A stretch of DNA of 64,000 bases from Christiangramia forsetii KT0803 (lineage in GTDB: Bacteria > Bacteroidota > Bacteroidia > Flavobacteriales > Flavobacteriaceae), in contig NC_008571.1 in the NCBI RefSeq assembly GCF_000060345.1, forward strand, positions 310,001 through 374,000, read 5' to 3'. The position numbers were made by a program, and so were the translations under genes. The notes under the pieces are model-generated. The model saw only the letters and a list, made by a program, of their open reading frames with translations. It was not told the DNA's origin and did no database searches. Positions 45,365 to 55,046 of this stretch are shown here, piece by piece (within the stretch, counting starts at the first letter, position 1; each line of letters starts with the position of its first letter).

Positions 45365-45697
45365 CTATTTCGCATTGGAAGAATTATCAGAACTTTCATC
45401 CCGAAGTAATTTATTGAGTTTTCTTTCGAGTGCAATATACCTTGAAATACCAACTAAGAGAAAGAGGATGCAGATAAATAATGACAAATATCCAACCCAC
45501 ATAAGACTTATTTCCTGGTATTCTTTTATTTGAAGTAATGCAAGCCCGCTAATAAGTAAATAGATAGAAGCTCTTATATAAGAGAGAAGCGTGCGTTCAT
45601 TGGCAAGTTTTGTTCGTTCCAGCGCAAGGTGTTCTCGAAGGAGTTTCTCATTAATAATTCTGGCTTTAAACGGATTGTGAAGTTTTACTTTTCTCAT
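45365..45697 (-). CDS. DUF202 (YidH-like) membrane protein
   Basis: 110 residues. The DUF202 signature is LALERTKLANERTLLSYIRA, followed by two membrane helices (YLLISGLALLQI and MWVGYLSLFICILFLLVGIS). Role unknown. Two bases separate it from the SLC13 permease gene upstream, so they are cotranscribed. Confidence 0.9.
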   Translation of the reverse strand: MRKVKLHNPFKARIINEKLLREHLALERTKLANERTLLSYIRASIYLLISGLALLQIKEYQEISLMWVGYLSLFICILFLLVGISRYIALERKLNKLLRDESSDNSSNAK

Positions 45698-45699
45698 AA

Positions 45700-47505
45700 T
45701 TAAAAAGGAAAAAATAATGGGATTACAAATGATGCTGCAATCCAGATGATAAAGTTAAGGGGTGTTCCGAACTTTAAAAAATCGCTGAAACGATAATTTC
45801 CGGGAGCATAAACCATAGTATTCACAGGGTAACTTACCGGCGTCATAAAAGTGAGGGAACAGGCGAACATTACACCAATTAAAAATGGTTTTTCGCTAAC
45901 CTGCATTGCCGCAGCGAGACTTATTACAATAGGTGTCATCAACGCAGCGGCAGCTTTACTTGATAGTACGTTGGTAGATAAAAATGTAAACAGGAAAATA
46001 AGGCTAAGCGTCCATCTGGGATCCATGGTTCCTAAAGATTCAAAGACATATTGAGAAATAATATCTGAACCCCCGGTTTTTTCCAAAGCCTTCCCCATGG
46101 ATAATACTCCCGCCATCATAAAAATCACTTTCCATTCTATAGCTTCATAGGCTTCCTGAGGTTTTAATATTGTAAGAGTTACCAATAGAAGGCTTCCAAC
46201 CATGGCACTTATTAAGATAGAGGTGACATTGAATGCCGCGGCACTAACAACACCAATAACTATAAGAAGTGCGGGGATAGCTTTTTTGTAATCAACACTT
46301 TTGCCCTGATATTCTGAAAGAGTTATAATAAGTTTTTCTGAAGTAAGTAAAGAGATTGCTTTTTCTGAGGCGAATAATAGCATCATATCTCCTTCTCTTA
46401 ATACCACATGGGAAACATCTTCGGTAATAGTTTCTTTACGATGTCTAATGGCTAAAACAGAGGCGTAATAGGTACTTCTGAAATTAAGTTGCTTGATAGA
46501 TCTTCCCGCAAGTTCAGATCCATAAGGAATCATGATCTCATAAATCTTTTTTTCTTCGTTTGGATTAGTATTTTTTGTTGCTAGCTTATCATTTGGTTTT
46601 ATATCACGTACATTCTCTTTATCCCCAATAAGCTTTAATCCTTTTTTTAGCTTAAGTTTTGCAAGGTTTACGGGATCTACCAGTATTCTTATAAGGTCAT
46701 TTTCCCTCAGTACTGTCTCCCCGTTTATTTCATAGACTCGATAATGTTTTCTTTTAATCCTTAAAATCTGAACTTTAAAGTCATTTACGAGAGTAGATTG
46801 TGAAATCGGCTGATCTACATCATCATTTTCAGCACTAAGCTCAATTTCAGCCATGTATTTTTCGGCTTGTTTTTTTAAGCCTGCATCTTCCGGTAAGTCC
46901 CTTTTCGGTAATAAAATAGGCCCAAGAACGAAGATATAGGTCATTCCTATTGCAAGTAAACAAAGGGCTGCAAGAGAAAATTCAAACATTCCAAAGGCTT
47001 CCGACCCTAATTTTTCAGCATAACTGCTTACCAGGATATTGGTAGAAGTACCAATTAAGGTGCAGGTTCCGCCAAATAACGCTGCAAAAGATATTGGAAT
47101 TAGAAGTCTTGCCGGGCTAATATTGGCTTCCCGGCATACCAGCAATGCTACCGGGATCAAAATGGCCACAACTGCCGAATCATTTATAAATGCTGAAAGT
47201 ACCGCGGAAGTAACACTCAAAGAGACGAGTGCGAAAAAGTAATTTATTTTTGCAATTTTTATAAGCTTGGCACTTAGACCATCAATTAGTCCAGATTTAA
47301 ATATCGCGGCACTTACTACGAACATACAGCCAAGCGTGATCGTTGCAGGATGATTAAATCCCGAAAAACCTTCTTCAGGACTCAATACCCCGGAAACAAT
47401 AAATAACGCCATGATGATAATAGAAGTGGTATCTATCGAGAAATAATCGCGCACAAAGAGAATGATCCCTATGATAATTATCGCGACTGTTAGATACAAT
47501 TCCAT
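45700..47505 (-). CDS. SLC13/DASS-type permease with two TrkA_C (RCK_C) domains
   Basis: 601 residues. A DASS/CitM-like transporter, its two membrane halves separated by a soluble insert at about 210-400 with two RCK_C-like domains (second: YEIMIPYGSELAGRSIKQL). Membrane signatures are FINDSAVVAILIPVAL, GTCTLIGTSTNILVSSY and TPVSYPVNTMVYAPGNY. Relatives carry sulfate, dicarboxylates or other anions. In a window with sulfate reduction genes sulfate is possible, but this is a guess. Confidence 0.92.
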   Translation of the reverse strand: MELYLTVAIIIIGIILFVRDYFSIDTTSIIIMALFIVSGVLSPEEGFSGFNHPATITLGCMFVVSAAIFKSGLIDGLSAKLIKIAKINYFFALVSLSVTSAVLSAFINDSAVVAILIPVALLVCREANISPARLLIPISFAALFGGTCTLIGTSTNILVSSYAEKLGSEAFGMFEFSLAALCLLAIGMTYIFVLGPILLPKRDLPEDAGLKKQAEKYMAEIELSAENDDVDQPISQSTLVNDFKVQILRIKRKHYRVYEINGETVLRENDLIRILVDPVNLAKLKLKKGLKLIGDKENVRDIKPNDKLATKNTNPNEEKKIYEIMIPYGSELAGRSIKQLNFRSTYYASVLAIRHRKETITEDVSHVVLREGDMMLLFASEKAISLLTSEKLIITLSEYQGKSVDYKKAIPALLIVIGVVSAAAFNVTSILISAMVGSLLLVTLTILKPQEAYEAIEWKVIFMMAGVLSMGKALEKTGGSDIISQYVFESLGTMDPRWTLSLIFLFTFLSTNVLSSKAAAALMTPIVISLAAAMQVSEKPFLIGVMFACSLTFMTPVSYPVNTMVYAPGNYRFSDFLKFGTPLNFIIWIAASFVIPLFFPF

Positions 47506-47533
47506 ACCGTTTGGTATTACATCATGTTATATA

Positions 47534-50500
47534 TTAATTTCCGGTGCCATGGCAAACGCAATTAGGTCTGGTAAAACTTTGTGTGCCTTCATGCCATTGA
47601 AAAGCTGAATTATATTTGTTGTTTTCCCAGTAAAAATTGGTTCTTTCTTCGGCTTCATTTCCTACCTGGTTCATGGTTTCAGCGTCAAATAACCGTCCGT
47701 TTACCATGGTGTATATTACAGATTCCGAATTTCTAATGTCCTCCAACGGGTTTTTTTCAAGAATAATAAGATCTGCCAGCTTCCCTTTCTCGAGTGAACC
47801 AATCTCCTTATCCATTCCTATATATTGAGCTCCGTTGATAGTTGCAGCCTGTAAAGCTTCCATATTGGTCATCCCACCCATCTGCAATAACCATAATTCC
47901 CAGTGAGCGCCTAAACCCTGTAACTGTCCATGTGCTCCCAGATTTACTTTTACACCTTCATCTGAAAGTGCTTTAGCTGTTTTCGAAACCAGTACAGGTC
48001 CGTTTTCATATTCTTCTTCCGGTAATTTAGTTCTATGTCTGGATCTTGAATCTACCAGTTCTCTGGGAGTAAAAGTTAAGAGGCGTTCGTTCTCCCAAAC
48101 ATTGGTTTTATCATAAAAAAGATACTCTCCGTTTATTCCGCCATAATTAACAATTAGGGTAGGGGTGTAGCCCGTATTCGATGCTCCCCATAAGCTTAGA
48201 ACATCTTTATAAACCGGGGCAATAGGAATATTATGTTCAATCCCGGTATGACCATCAACGATCATATTCATATTATGAAAAAAAGTAGATCCGCCTTCGG
48301 GAACTACATTCATATTAAGTTCTTTCGCTGCTAGAAGAACCTGTTGTCTTTGTTCACGTCTGGGCTGATTATAACTTTTTACAGAAGTAGCACCAAAAGC
48401 TTTCGTTCTTCGTAGTGCAGAACGTGCATCGTCAATGCTATTAATTTCGGCTTTAAAATCTCCGTCAGCTCCGTAAAGAATAATTCCTGTTGAATATAAT
48501 CTTGGTCCGATCATATCACCACTTTTAATCAATTCTGCAATTCCGAAGACCGTTTCACTTAAAGCGGAAGGATCGTGCGCGGTGGTCACACCAAATGCAA
48601 GGTTCGCATAAGAAGGCCAGTGTTTTTTAGGAGTAAGCCCGTATCTAAAAGCTCCAATATGGGCATGGGCATCTACAATTCCCGGCATGATCGTTTTTCC
48701 CTGAACATCATAAGTTTTTGCAGAAGACGGAATGTTCACTTCATCATTTTCTCCTATAGCCTCAATTTTATTTCCTTTTATTAGAATACTTCCGTTTTCG
48801 ATCACTTTATCACCATCCATAGTTATAATTCGTGCATTGGTAAACGCGATCATACCATCAGGGACATCTGTCTTAACCTCAAGATTAACTTTAATCCCTT
48901 TTTCAGTAACTGGAGCGATAGAATCTGGAGAATTTTTTAAAAATGTAAATCGCTTTTCAACATCGTTCGTAAAATATTCGTCACCAAGTGTCCAGTGAAT
49001 TTTTTCACTATTAGTAGACCAGTGCAAATTGACTCCTGCATCCTTGGTAATAGGAGTTACAGGCAAAGTTTTTGAATCTGGAGTGAGATCTATAGCCTGA
49101 CCGGTCATGGCAAAAGGAGCTACATATGCTTTATGTAAATTGCTGAAAAGAATCCATTTATTATCGGGACTTGGCAGAATTCTGTTAGCATATTTTGAAT
49201 TAATATGCGTTCGTTCGTCTTTACCATTCAGGTCAACACTCTTAAGACTTTTGGTAATATTTCCGAAGAAATAGCCGCCTGTTTGGAAGAAAATACGAGA
49301 ATCATCTACATTGAAAATTGGGAAAATTCCTTCTTTAACCAGTTTCTTTACATTATCTCCGGAAGCATTCATCGTGTAAATTCCCGGTTCTTTGGTAAAA
49401 GTTTGTCCCAGGTCACTGTTACCGGATTCTTTCGAAAAAACAATCATTTTCCCGTCATTGGAATAAGAAGGATTTCTATAAATTCCTTTTTCTGAAGTTA
49501 TTGTTTTTGAAGCACTCCCAGATAAAGAAACTCTTTTTATGGTTCCAAGATTCTGGTCGTCCCAGGTTACATAAATAATATGATTTCCATCGGGCGAAAA
49601 ACTCGGTTCAAATTCAAAGTCTTCAGAATTTGTAATTCGTTGAGGTTTGCCATTTGGCAGTGATTTTTTCCACAGAAAACCAACAGCGTTGAAAACCAGG
49701 GTTTTCCCGTTTGGAGAAGTAACAGCGTGACGAATTACTTTTGGATTAAATTTTTCTGAAAATACTTCATGATCGGTTTGTAAAGTTTCAGCGATCTTAA
49801 TTTTATTATTTACCTGAAATGGAATTTCAGAAACTTCATAATTATCAATATTTACTTTATTGATCTTTCCATTCGCCCAAAAAACCAGTTCCTCGCTATT
49901 CGGTATCCAGCTAAAATTAGGGTAAACGCCAAAAATTGCCCAGGCTTCCTGCTGATCTTTACTTAGGTTATCAAAAACCGGCCATTCTTCACCTGTTTCA
50001 AGATCATGAATAAATAAAACAGATTTGGTCCTGATACGTTTTACAAATGCAAGTTTTTTTCCGTCAGGAGAAACTTCAGGACGTGCTGCGCCACCGGGTC
50101 CGCCGGTGACCGTAATAGTTTCACCGGTTTCAAAATTATATCTCTTAATTACATAGATCTGCTTATTAGGATCTTTGTTATACTGAAAATTCCCACCGGG
50201 ATACATGTCCTCGCTATAAAAAAGATATTTGCCATCTGAGGTAATGCTCGGCTCATTCACATCCTGCTGATCATTTTTACGTTCAGTAAGTTGGAGTCCT
50301 TCTTTTGCTGCGATATGATATTGCCACATTTCCCCGGCTCCCAGGGATCTGCCTGAAGTAAAATGCTTTCTGGCAATAACTGAATTTCCATCAGGTGTCC
50401 AAACAGCATTATTCAACAATCTAAATTTTTCTTCAGTGATCTGTTTGGCATTCTTGCCATTAACATCCATGATCCAGATATTATCACCACCCCCGGCATC

Positions 50501-50842
50501 ACTGGTAAAAGATATTTTTGAGCCATCGGGGCTAAATCTTGGCTGTACTTCGTAAGGGATTCCTGTTCTTAAAATGCTAGCTTTTCCTCCGCTAATAGGC
50601 ATTTTATAGATATCTCCTAAAAGATCAAAAACAATGGTTTTTCCATCAGGACTTACGTCCAGATTCATCCATGTTCCCTCGGAAGCATTAAGCGTCATCG
50701 TCTTAAAATTCCAGTCTTCCGGATAAGGATTGGCAACGTCCCATGTATCCTTTTCCTTTTTTTCTTCTTCCTTTTGAGAATAGAGCGGATTGAAAATTGA
50801 AATTATTACGGCCAGTAATGTGGCCGGGAGATATTTGTACAT
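47534..50842 (-). CDS. Secreted amidohydrolase fused to a TolB/PD40 beta-propeller
   Basis: 1102 residues with a signal peptide (MYKYLPATLLAVIISIFNPLYSQ). Residues about 55-620 hold WD40-like PD40 repeats (VSPDGKTIVFD, FSPDGSKISF, VSPDGKKLAFV). The C-terminal 450 residues are an amidohydrolase with His726 and His728 (DAHAH), GIEHNIPI, and a final ADLIILEKNPLEDI segment. It is likely a large periplasmic hydrolase for peptides or cyclic amides. Monocistronic. The end (NCVCHGTGN) is Cys-bearing and unusual. Confidence 0.92.
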   Translation of the reverse strand: MYKYLPATLLAVIISIFNPLYSQKEEEKKEKDTWDVANPYPEDWNFKTMTLNASEGTWMNLDVSPDGKTIVFDLLGDIYKMPISGGKASILRTGIPYEVQPRFSPDGSKISFTSDAGGGDNIWIMDVNGKNAKQITEEKFRLLNNAVWTPDGNSVIARKHFTSGRSLGAGEMWQYHIAAKEGLQLTERKNDQQDVNEPSITSDGKYLFYSEDMYPGGNFQYNKDPNKQIYVIKRYNFETGETITVTGGPGGAARPEVSPDGKKLAFVKRIRTKSVLFIHDLETGEEWPVFDNLSKDQQEAWAIFGVYPNFSWIPNSEELVFWANGKINKVNIDNYEVSEIPFQVNNKIKIAETLQTDHEVFSEKFNPKVIRHAVTSPNGKTLVFNAVGFLWKKSLPNGKPQRITNSEDFEFEPSFSPDGNHIIYVTWDDQNLGTIKRVSLSGSASKTITSEKGIYRNPSYSNDGKMIVFSKESGNSDLGQTFTKEPGIYTMNASGDNVKKLVKEGIFPIFNVDDSRIFFQTGGYFFGNITKSLKSVDLNGKDERTHINSKYANRILPSPDNKWILFSNLHKAYVAPFAMTGQAIDLTPDSKTLPVTPITKDAGVNLHWSTNSEKIHWTLGDEYFTNDVEKRFTFLKNSPDSIAPVTEKGIKVNLEVKTDVPDGMIAFTNARIITMDGDKVIENGSILIKGNKIEAIGENDEVNIPSSAKTYDVQGKTIMPGIVDAHAHIGAFRYGLTPKKHWPSYANLAFGVTTAHDPSALSETVFGIAELIKSGDMIGPRLYSTGIILYGADGDFKAEINSIDDARSALRRTKAFGATSVKSYNQPRREQRQQVLLAAKELNMNVVPEGGSTFFHNMNMIVDGHTGIEHNIPIAPVYKDVLSLWGASNTGYTPTLIVNYGGINGEYLFYDKTNVWENERLLTFTPRELVDSRSRHRTKLPEEEYENGPVLVSKTAKALSDEGVKVNLGAHGQLQGLGAHWELWLLQMGGMTNMEALQAATINGAQYIGMDKEIGSLEKGKLADLIILEKNPLEDIRNSESVIYTMVNGRLFDAETMNQVGNEAEERTNFYWENNKYNSAFQWHEGTQSFTRPNCVCHGTGN

Positions 50843-50931
50843 GTTGAGTAGTTTATAGTATTTAAATATACAGCATCTTTCTATGTGATGAAAGACCGCC
50901 GATTATAAATTTAAAAACTACTCCTGAAGTT

Positions 50932-51873
50932 TTAAAATGGAAGTTTGCTGAGATCTACATTTCCTCCTGAAATTATAATCCCGATTCTTTTATTTTGAAA
51001 TCGATGCTTCTCTTTTATTATTGCGGCAAGCGGAACTGCACTGGAAGGTTCCACCACAATTTTCATTCGTTCCCATATAAGTTTTAGTGCCGCTTTAATT
51101 TCTTCTTCAGAAACTCTAATAATTTCATCTACATTCTCCAGAATAATAGGGAAGTTTTTATCTCCTAACTGAGTTTTTAATCCGTCAGCGATGGTATTTG
51201 CGGTTTCATTTGTTTCTATCTTACCACTTTGTAGAGATCGCCACGCATCATCTACTTCGATAGGTTCAGCTCCTATGCATTTACAATTATTTCCAAAATG
51301 CTTAACAGTGAGGGCAGTTCCGGCTATAAGTCCGCCACCTCCAACGGGACATATTATATAATCCAGATCAGGATAATCCTGAAGCAACTCTATAGCTGCA
51401 GTCCCCTGGCCTAAAATAACATCCAGATCATTGGATGGATGCACAAACGTAGCTCCTGTCTCTTTTTGAATTTTATTTGCTGTAGCTTCCCGATCTTGCA
51501 GGGTAGAAGGGCATTCGGTAATTTTTCCTTCGTAAGTTCTAACAGCCGATTTTTTAACCTCTGAGGCCGAATCTGGCATGACGATATAAGCCGGGACATC
51601 AAGACTTTTTGCGGCAAGGGAAAGTGCCTGGGCGAAATTTCCGGAAGAATGGGTAACCACTCCCTTTGCTTTTTTTTCTTCGGAAAGATTTAAAATTGCG
51701 TTGGTGGCACCCCGCATTTTAAAGGCGCCCATTTTCTGAAAATTCTCGCACTTAAACCAAAGACTGGTACTAACCATTTCATTAATGAGACTTGAGCTTA
51801 AAACTGGGGTTCGATGAATGTGTGGTTGAATCTTTTTTAAAACAGATTCTAAATCAGATTTTTTTATTTCCAA
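50932..51873 (-). CDS. PLP-dependent threonine/serine dehydratase or serine racemase-like enzyme
   Basis: 313 residues, fold type II. Schiff-base Lys52 in GAFKMRGA. The substrate loop is SSGNFAQA, with Phe where most relatives have His. The phosphate loop is VGGGGLIAG. No C-terminal ACT domain, so it is the catabolic or racemase type rather than biosynthetic IlvA. Deaminates Ser/Thr to 2-keto acids or racemises serine. Confidence 0.92.
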   Translation of the reverse strand: MEIKKSDLESVLKKIQPHIHRTPVLSSSLINEMVSTSLWFKCENFQKMGAFKMRGATNAILNLSEEKKAKGVVTHSSGNFAQALSLAAKSLDVPAYIVMPDSASEVKKSAVRTYEGKITECPSTLQDREATANKIQKETGATFVHPSNDLDVILGQGTAAIELLQDYPDLDYIICPVGGGGLIAGTALTVKHFGNNCKCIGAEPIEVDDAWRSLQSGKIETNETANTIADGLKTQLGDKNFPIILENVDEIIRVSEEEIKAALKLIWERMKIVVEPSSAVPLAAIIKEKHRFQNKRIGIIISGGNVDLSKLPF

Positions 51874-51898
51874 AATTTAAAGGTTTCAGTTAAAAATA

Positions 51899-52027
51899 AA
51901 AAAGCTGTCCAATAAGCTAGTTTTCGTCAAGCTGAACTTGTTTCAGCTTCTAATTTATTATCATAATAAAATCTGAGATCCTTAAACAAGTTCAGGATGA
52001 CATAACTGTAACTTTTTAAACAACTTT
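51899..52027. repeat. Intergenic palindromic repeat (AAGCTGAACTTGTTTCAGCTT type)
   Basis: Contains GTCAAGCTGAACTTGTTTCA and, inverted, AAACAAGTTCAGGATGAC, bounded by imperfect AAAAAGCTGTCC / AACAACTTTTTT ends. Same family as the repeats at 4602, 16049 and 56957. Confidence 0.6.
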
Positions 52028-52035
52028 TTTATTCT

Positions 52036-52482
52036 CTATTCATCTATAGGAATAGTGAGCATGGGGATTTCAGCTTTTTTAATAAGCTCCATAGATACAC
52101 TTTCCTGTAAGAGATTATGTAGAAAACTATGTTTGTGAGTTCCCACAATAAGCAAATCAATATGAAGTTTTTGGGCTTCACTCATTACGGTTTCAACAGT
52201 TGACCCCTGAATTAATAAAGCATCTGCCTTTACCTCTTCGCTTAAAAAATTTTTACAGATTTCCTGAAGGTTGCGATGTTCTTCACGATACTCTTCAGCT
52301 TTAACATCACGGATATACTGTGGGCCAGGTTCGTATCCAACAAAATCGGGCTCAGGCTCTGCTACGTGCAAAACCCAGACTTTCGATTGGAATTTTTGAG
52401 CCAGACTATCGGCATACACCATTAATTCCCCAATACTGTCATTAAAATCGACAGCCACCATGATATTTTTAAAAGTATCCAT
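52036..52482 (-). CDS. Universal stress protein (UspA family)
   Basis: 148 residues. Start NIMVAVDFNDSIGELM and the ATP-binding C-terminal part LLIVGTHKHSFLHNLLQESV, then PMLTIP. Cytoplasmic stress-associated nucleotide-binding protein. It follows the hydroxyacid dehydrogenase gene by 18 bases. Confidence 0.92.
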   Translation of the reverse strand: MDTFKNIMVAVDFNDSIGELMVYADSLAQKFQSKVWVLHVAEPEPDFVGYEPGPQYIRDVKAEEYREEHRNLQEICKNFLSEEVKADALLIQGSTVETVMSEAQKLHIDLLIVGTHKHSFLHNLLQESVSMELIKKAEIPMLTIPIDE

Positions 52483-52500
52483 CTGTAAAAAGTTTAAACA

Positions 52501-53430
52501 TTAATAACCTTTATTCATCTCAACCCTGTTTTTAAGAGCCTCACCCTCTTTCATTTTATCATAATTTTCTGCAATCTGAGGTACCACAGACTCCGGCTTG
52601 GTGACACTGGCAATATGCGGAGTGATGTTAATTTTAGAATGCTCCCAGAATGGATGCTCCTCAGGCAATGGCTCTTCTCTAAAAACATCTAAAGAAGCTC
52701 CAGCAAGATGTCCGCTGCCTATCATTTCAATAAGATCATGCTCAACCAGGTGTTCACCTCTTGCAACATTAATAATATAGGCTCCTTCAGGAAGCATGTC
52801 AAATAGATCTGCATTAAGGATGTTCTCTGTATCTTCAGTTAAAGGTAATAAACAAACAAGAATTTCAGAATTCTCAAGGAATTCTTCCAATTGTTCTTTT
52901 CCATGAAAACTGGTAATGTTATCACAATCTTTTTCTGTTCGTGACCAGCCATAAACTTTGAAGAAATTCTTATGAAGTTTTTCTGCAACTGCGTTACCAA
53001 GAACTCCCAGTCCCATAATCCCAACTTTGGTATTTTGAGGTCTTTTATACTGAAATTTATCCCACTCTTTTTCCTTCTGGCATTTTACATAGTGGTGAAG
53101 TCCACGTATATGATTCATTACCTGGCTCAAAACGAAATCACCCATATCTTCGGTAAGGGTATCATCTACCACTTTAGTGATTGCAACATTCTCGGGTAAG
53201 GCATTGTCACTTAAAATATGGTCTACCCCTGCACCCATACTTGCGATAACTTTTAAGTTAGGGTAATTTTTAAATAGTCCTCTAGGATGATTCCAACTCA
53301 ATGCAAACTCCACTTCCTCATTATCATGATCTTCAGGATAAACATATATGTTCATACCTGGGTGGGTATTTTTTAGGGCCTTTACCCAATTTTCCGGATC
53401 TCTTCCGGGACTTACAACTAAAACTGACAT
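52501..53430 (-). CDS. D-2-hydroxyacid dehydrogenase, GhrA-like (glyoxylate/hydroxypyruvate reductase)
   Basis: 309 residues. NAD(P) site GIMGLGVLGNAVAEKL, catalytic Arg in INVARGEHLVEHDL, Glu in DVFREEPLPEEHPFW and His in ITPHIASVTKP. It reduces glyoxylate or hydroxypyruvate. Together with the USP gene (18 bases downstream) and the acyl-CoA dehydrogenase (15 bases upstream) it forms a likely operon. Confidence 0.92.
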   Translation of the reverse strand: MSVLVVSPGRDPENWVKALKNTHPGMNIYVYPEDHDNEEVEFALSWNHPRGLFKNYPNLKVIASMGAGVDHILSDNALPENVAITKVVDDTLTEDMGDFVLSQVMNHIRGLHHYVKCQKEKEWDKFQYKRPQNTKVGIMGLGVLGNAVAEKLHKNFFKVYGWSRTEKDCDNITSFHGKEQLEEFLENSEILVCLLPLTEDTENILNADLFDMLPEGAYIINVARGEHLVEHDLIEMIGSGHLAGASLDVFREEPLPEEHPFWEHSKINITPHIASVTKPESVVPQIAENYDKMKEGEALKNRVEMNKGY

Positions 53431-53445
53431 AATTTTTCTTTTTCT

Positions 53446-54810
53446 TTAGCTTACAAAAGCACTATAACCGGTAATGGCTCGGCCTACTATAAGCGAATTA
53501 ATTTCTTTGGTTCCTTCATAACTATAGATCGCTTCGGCATCTGCCACAAAACGAGCTACATCATAATCAAGTAAAATTCCATTTCCTCCCAGTACCTCTC
53601 TAGCTCGACTTACCACATCTCTCATTCGCATACTACAGTAAACTTTTGCCAAACTTGCATGTTCATCTGTAAGCAAGTCCTGATCCTGCATTTCTGAAAG
53701 TCTGAAAACCATCGTTTGCATAGCAGTAAGATTTGAAAGCATCTCCACTAGATGATTTTGAATCAGCTGAAAAGAGGCAATAGGTCTTCCAAATTGCTCT
53801 CTTTTTTTGGTGTATTTCAAAGCGCTTTCATACGCTCCTCTGGCACATCCTACTGCCTGCCAGGCAACTCCGGCTCTGGTCATTCTTAGAACATTCGCAG
53901 TGTCTTTAAAAGAATTTGCGTTTTGAAGTCTATCGCTTTCAGGAATTTTACAATCTTTTAGAGTAATCAAGGCATTTTGAACAATTCTCAGAGCCATTTT
54001 ACCTTTTATCTTTTCGGCTTTAAAGCCAGGATTTTCTTTCCTAACTAAAAAGCCTTTTACCTGATTAGAATCAAGGTCTCTTGCCCAAATAATGGTAACA
54101 TCTGCAAAAGTGGCATTTCCAATCCATTTCTTCTGACCATTTAACACCCAGTTTTCTCCATCAAATTTACAAGTGGTCTCCAGGCCACCGGCAACACCAG
54201 ATCCAACATTGGGCTCGGTAAGACCAAAAGCTCCAATTTTTTCCATTTTCTGCATCTTCGGAAGCCATTCTTGTTTTTGGTCTTCACTTCCGCATAAGTA
54301 AATAGAGCCCAAGGCTAAGCCACTATGGACTCCGAAAAATGTAGAAATTGAAACATCCACTCTGGCAATTTCCTGAGCGATAATACCTTCCATTAAAAAT
54401 GGCAAATTCGGGCATCCGTAGCCCTCATAGGGCACCCCTACGATATTTAGGTCTCTAAATTTCTCGATGACTTCAAAAGGAAACTGATCTTTCTTCCAAT
54501 ATTCATTTACCAGAGGTCTAATCTCGTCCTCCATGAAATTGCGAACTTTTAACTGAATTTCCCGCTGTTTTTCGGTTAATTTCAGATCCAGATTATAAAA
54601 ATCTCCATCAATAGGGGGGAGGTCATGCTGGCCTTTTTTACGTTTTGTCTTTAGCATCTTCATTAGCCCGGTCAATTGGCGCTCGTCCAATGTTCCTAAA
54701 GCTTTCATGGCCTCTGCCAGATCTATTTTTTGGTTGATTTTGGCTAATTGATCCATGTCAACCGACTTTAGAAGGTTGATGGTATTTCTAACTTTTTTAA
54801 ATAAAGACAT
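53446..54810 (-). CDS. Acyl-CoA dehydrogenase, glutaryl-CoA dehydrogenase-like
   Basis: 454 residues. The FAD-dependent core shows GAFGLTEPNVGSG, WIGNATFADVTIIWAR, and KREQFGRPIASFQLIQ. The C-terminal YEGTKEINSLIVGRAITGYS fits the glutaryl-CoA dehydrogenase branch, which has this YEGT-LI-GR-ITG pattern. About 60 N-terminal residues precede the usual start and include a Lys-rich helix of unknown use. Electrons would go to EtfAB, encoded at 29045-30810. Confidence 0.9.
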   Translation of the reverse strand: MSLFKKVRNTINLLKSVDMDQLAKINQKIDLAEAMKALGTLDERQLTGLMKMLKTKRKKGQHDLPPIDGDFYNLDLKLTEKQREIQLKVRNFMEDEIRPLVNEYWKKDQFPFEVIEKFRDLNIVGVPYEGYGCPNLPFLMEGIIAQEIARVDVSISTFFGVHSGLALGSIYLCGSEDQKQEWLPKMQKMEKIGAFGLTEPNVGSGVAGGLETTCKFDGENWVLNGQKKWIGNATFADVTIIWARDLDSNQVKGFLVRKENPGFKAEKIKGKMALRIVQNALITLKDCKIPESDRLQNANSFKDTANVLRMTRAGVAWQAVGCARGAYESALKYTKKREQFGRPIASFQLIQNHLVEMLSNLTAMQTMVFRLSEMQDQDLLTDEHASLAKVYCSMRMRDVVSRAREVLGGNGILLDYDVARFVADAEAIYSYEGTKEINSLIVGRAITGYSAFVS

Positions 54811-55000
54811 AGGAGATTTCTTGGTGGATTTTAAAAGTAGGAATTAATATAGCTTTTAGCTGTTAAGGTTTTCTGAAGAAATGATAAAAATGAACGCTTA
54901 TTGAATCAGCGGCAAAATTTGGTTGGAATGAATCAATTTTAGGAGCCTTGGGGGACTCCTCCTAAATTCAGAAAAGGAGGTGCAAGAAATCATTAAAACT

Positions 55001-55026
55001 AAAAATGCCACTGTTTCCAGTGGCAT
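55001..55026 (-). terminator. Terminator of metK
   Basis: On the minus strand ATGCCACTG pairs with CAGTGGCAT, followed by TTTTTAGTTT. Confidence 0.85.
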
Positions 55027-55046
55027 CTCAAATAATTTAGGAGTTT

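Noticed and set aside
54973-54982. Strong Shine-Dalgarno-like AAAGGAGGTG
   Set aside because: No ORF starts after it. It is half of a CCTCCT/AGGAGG inverted pair in the spacer before the metK terminator.
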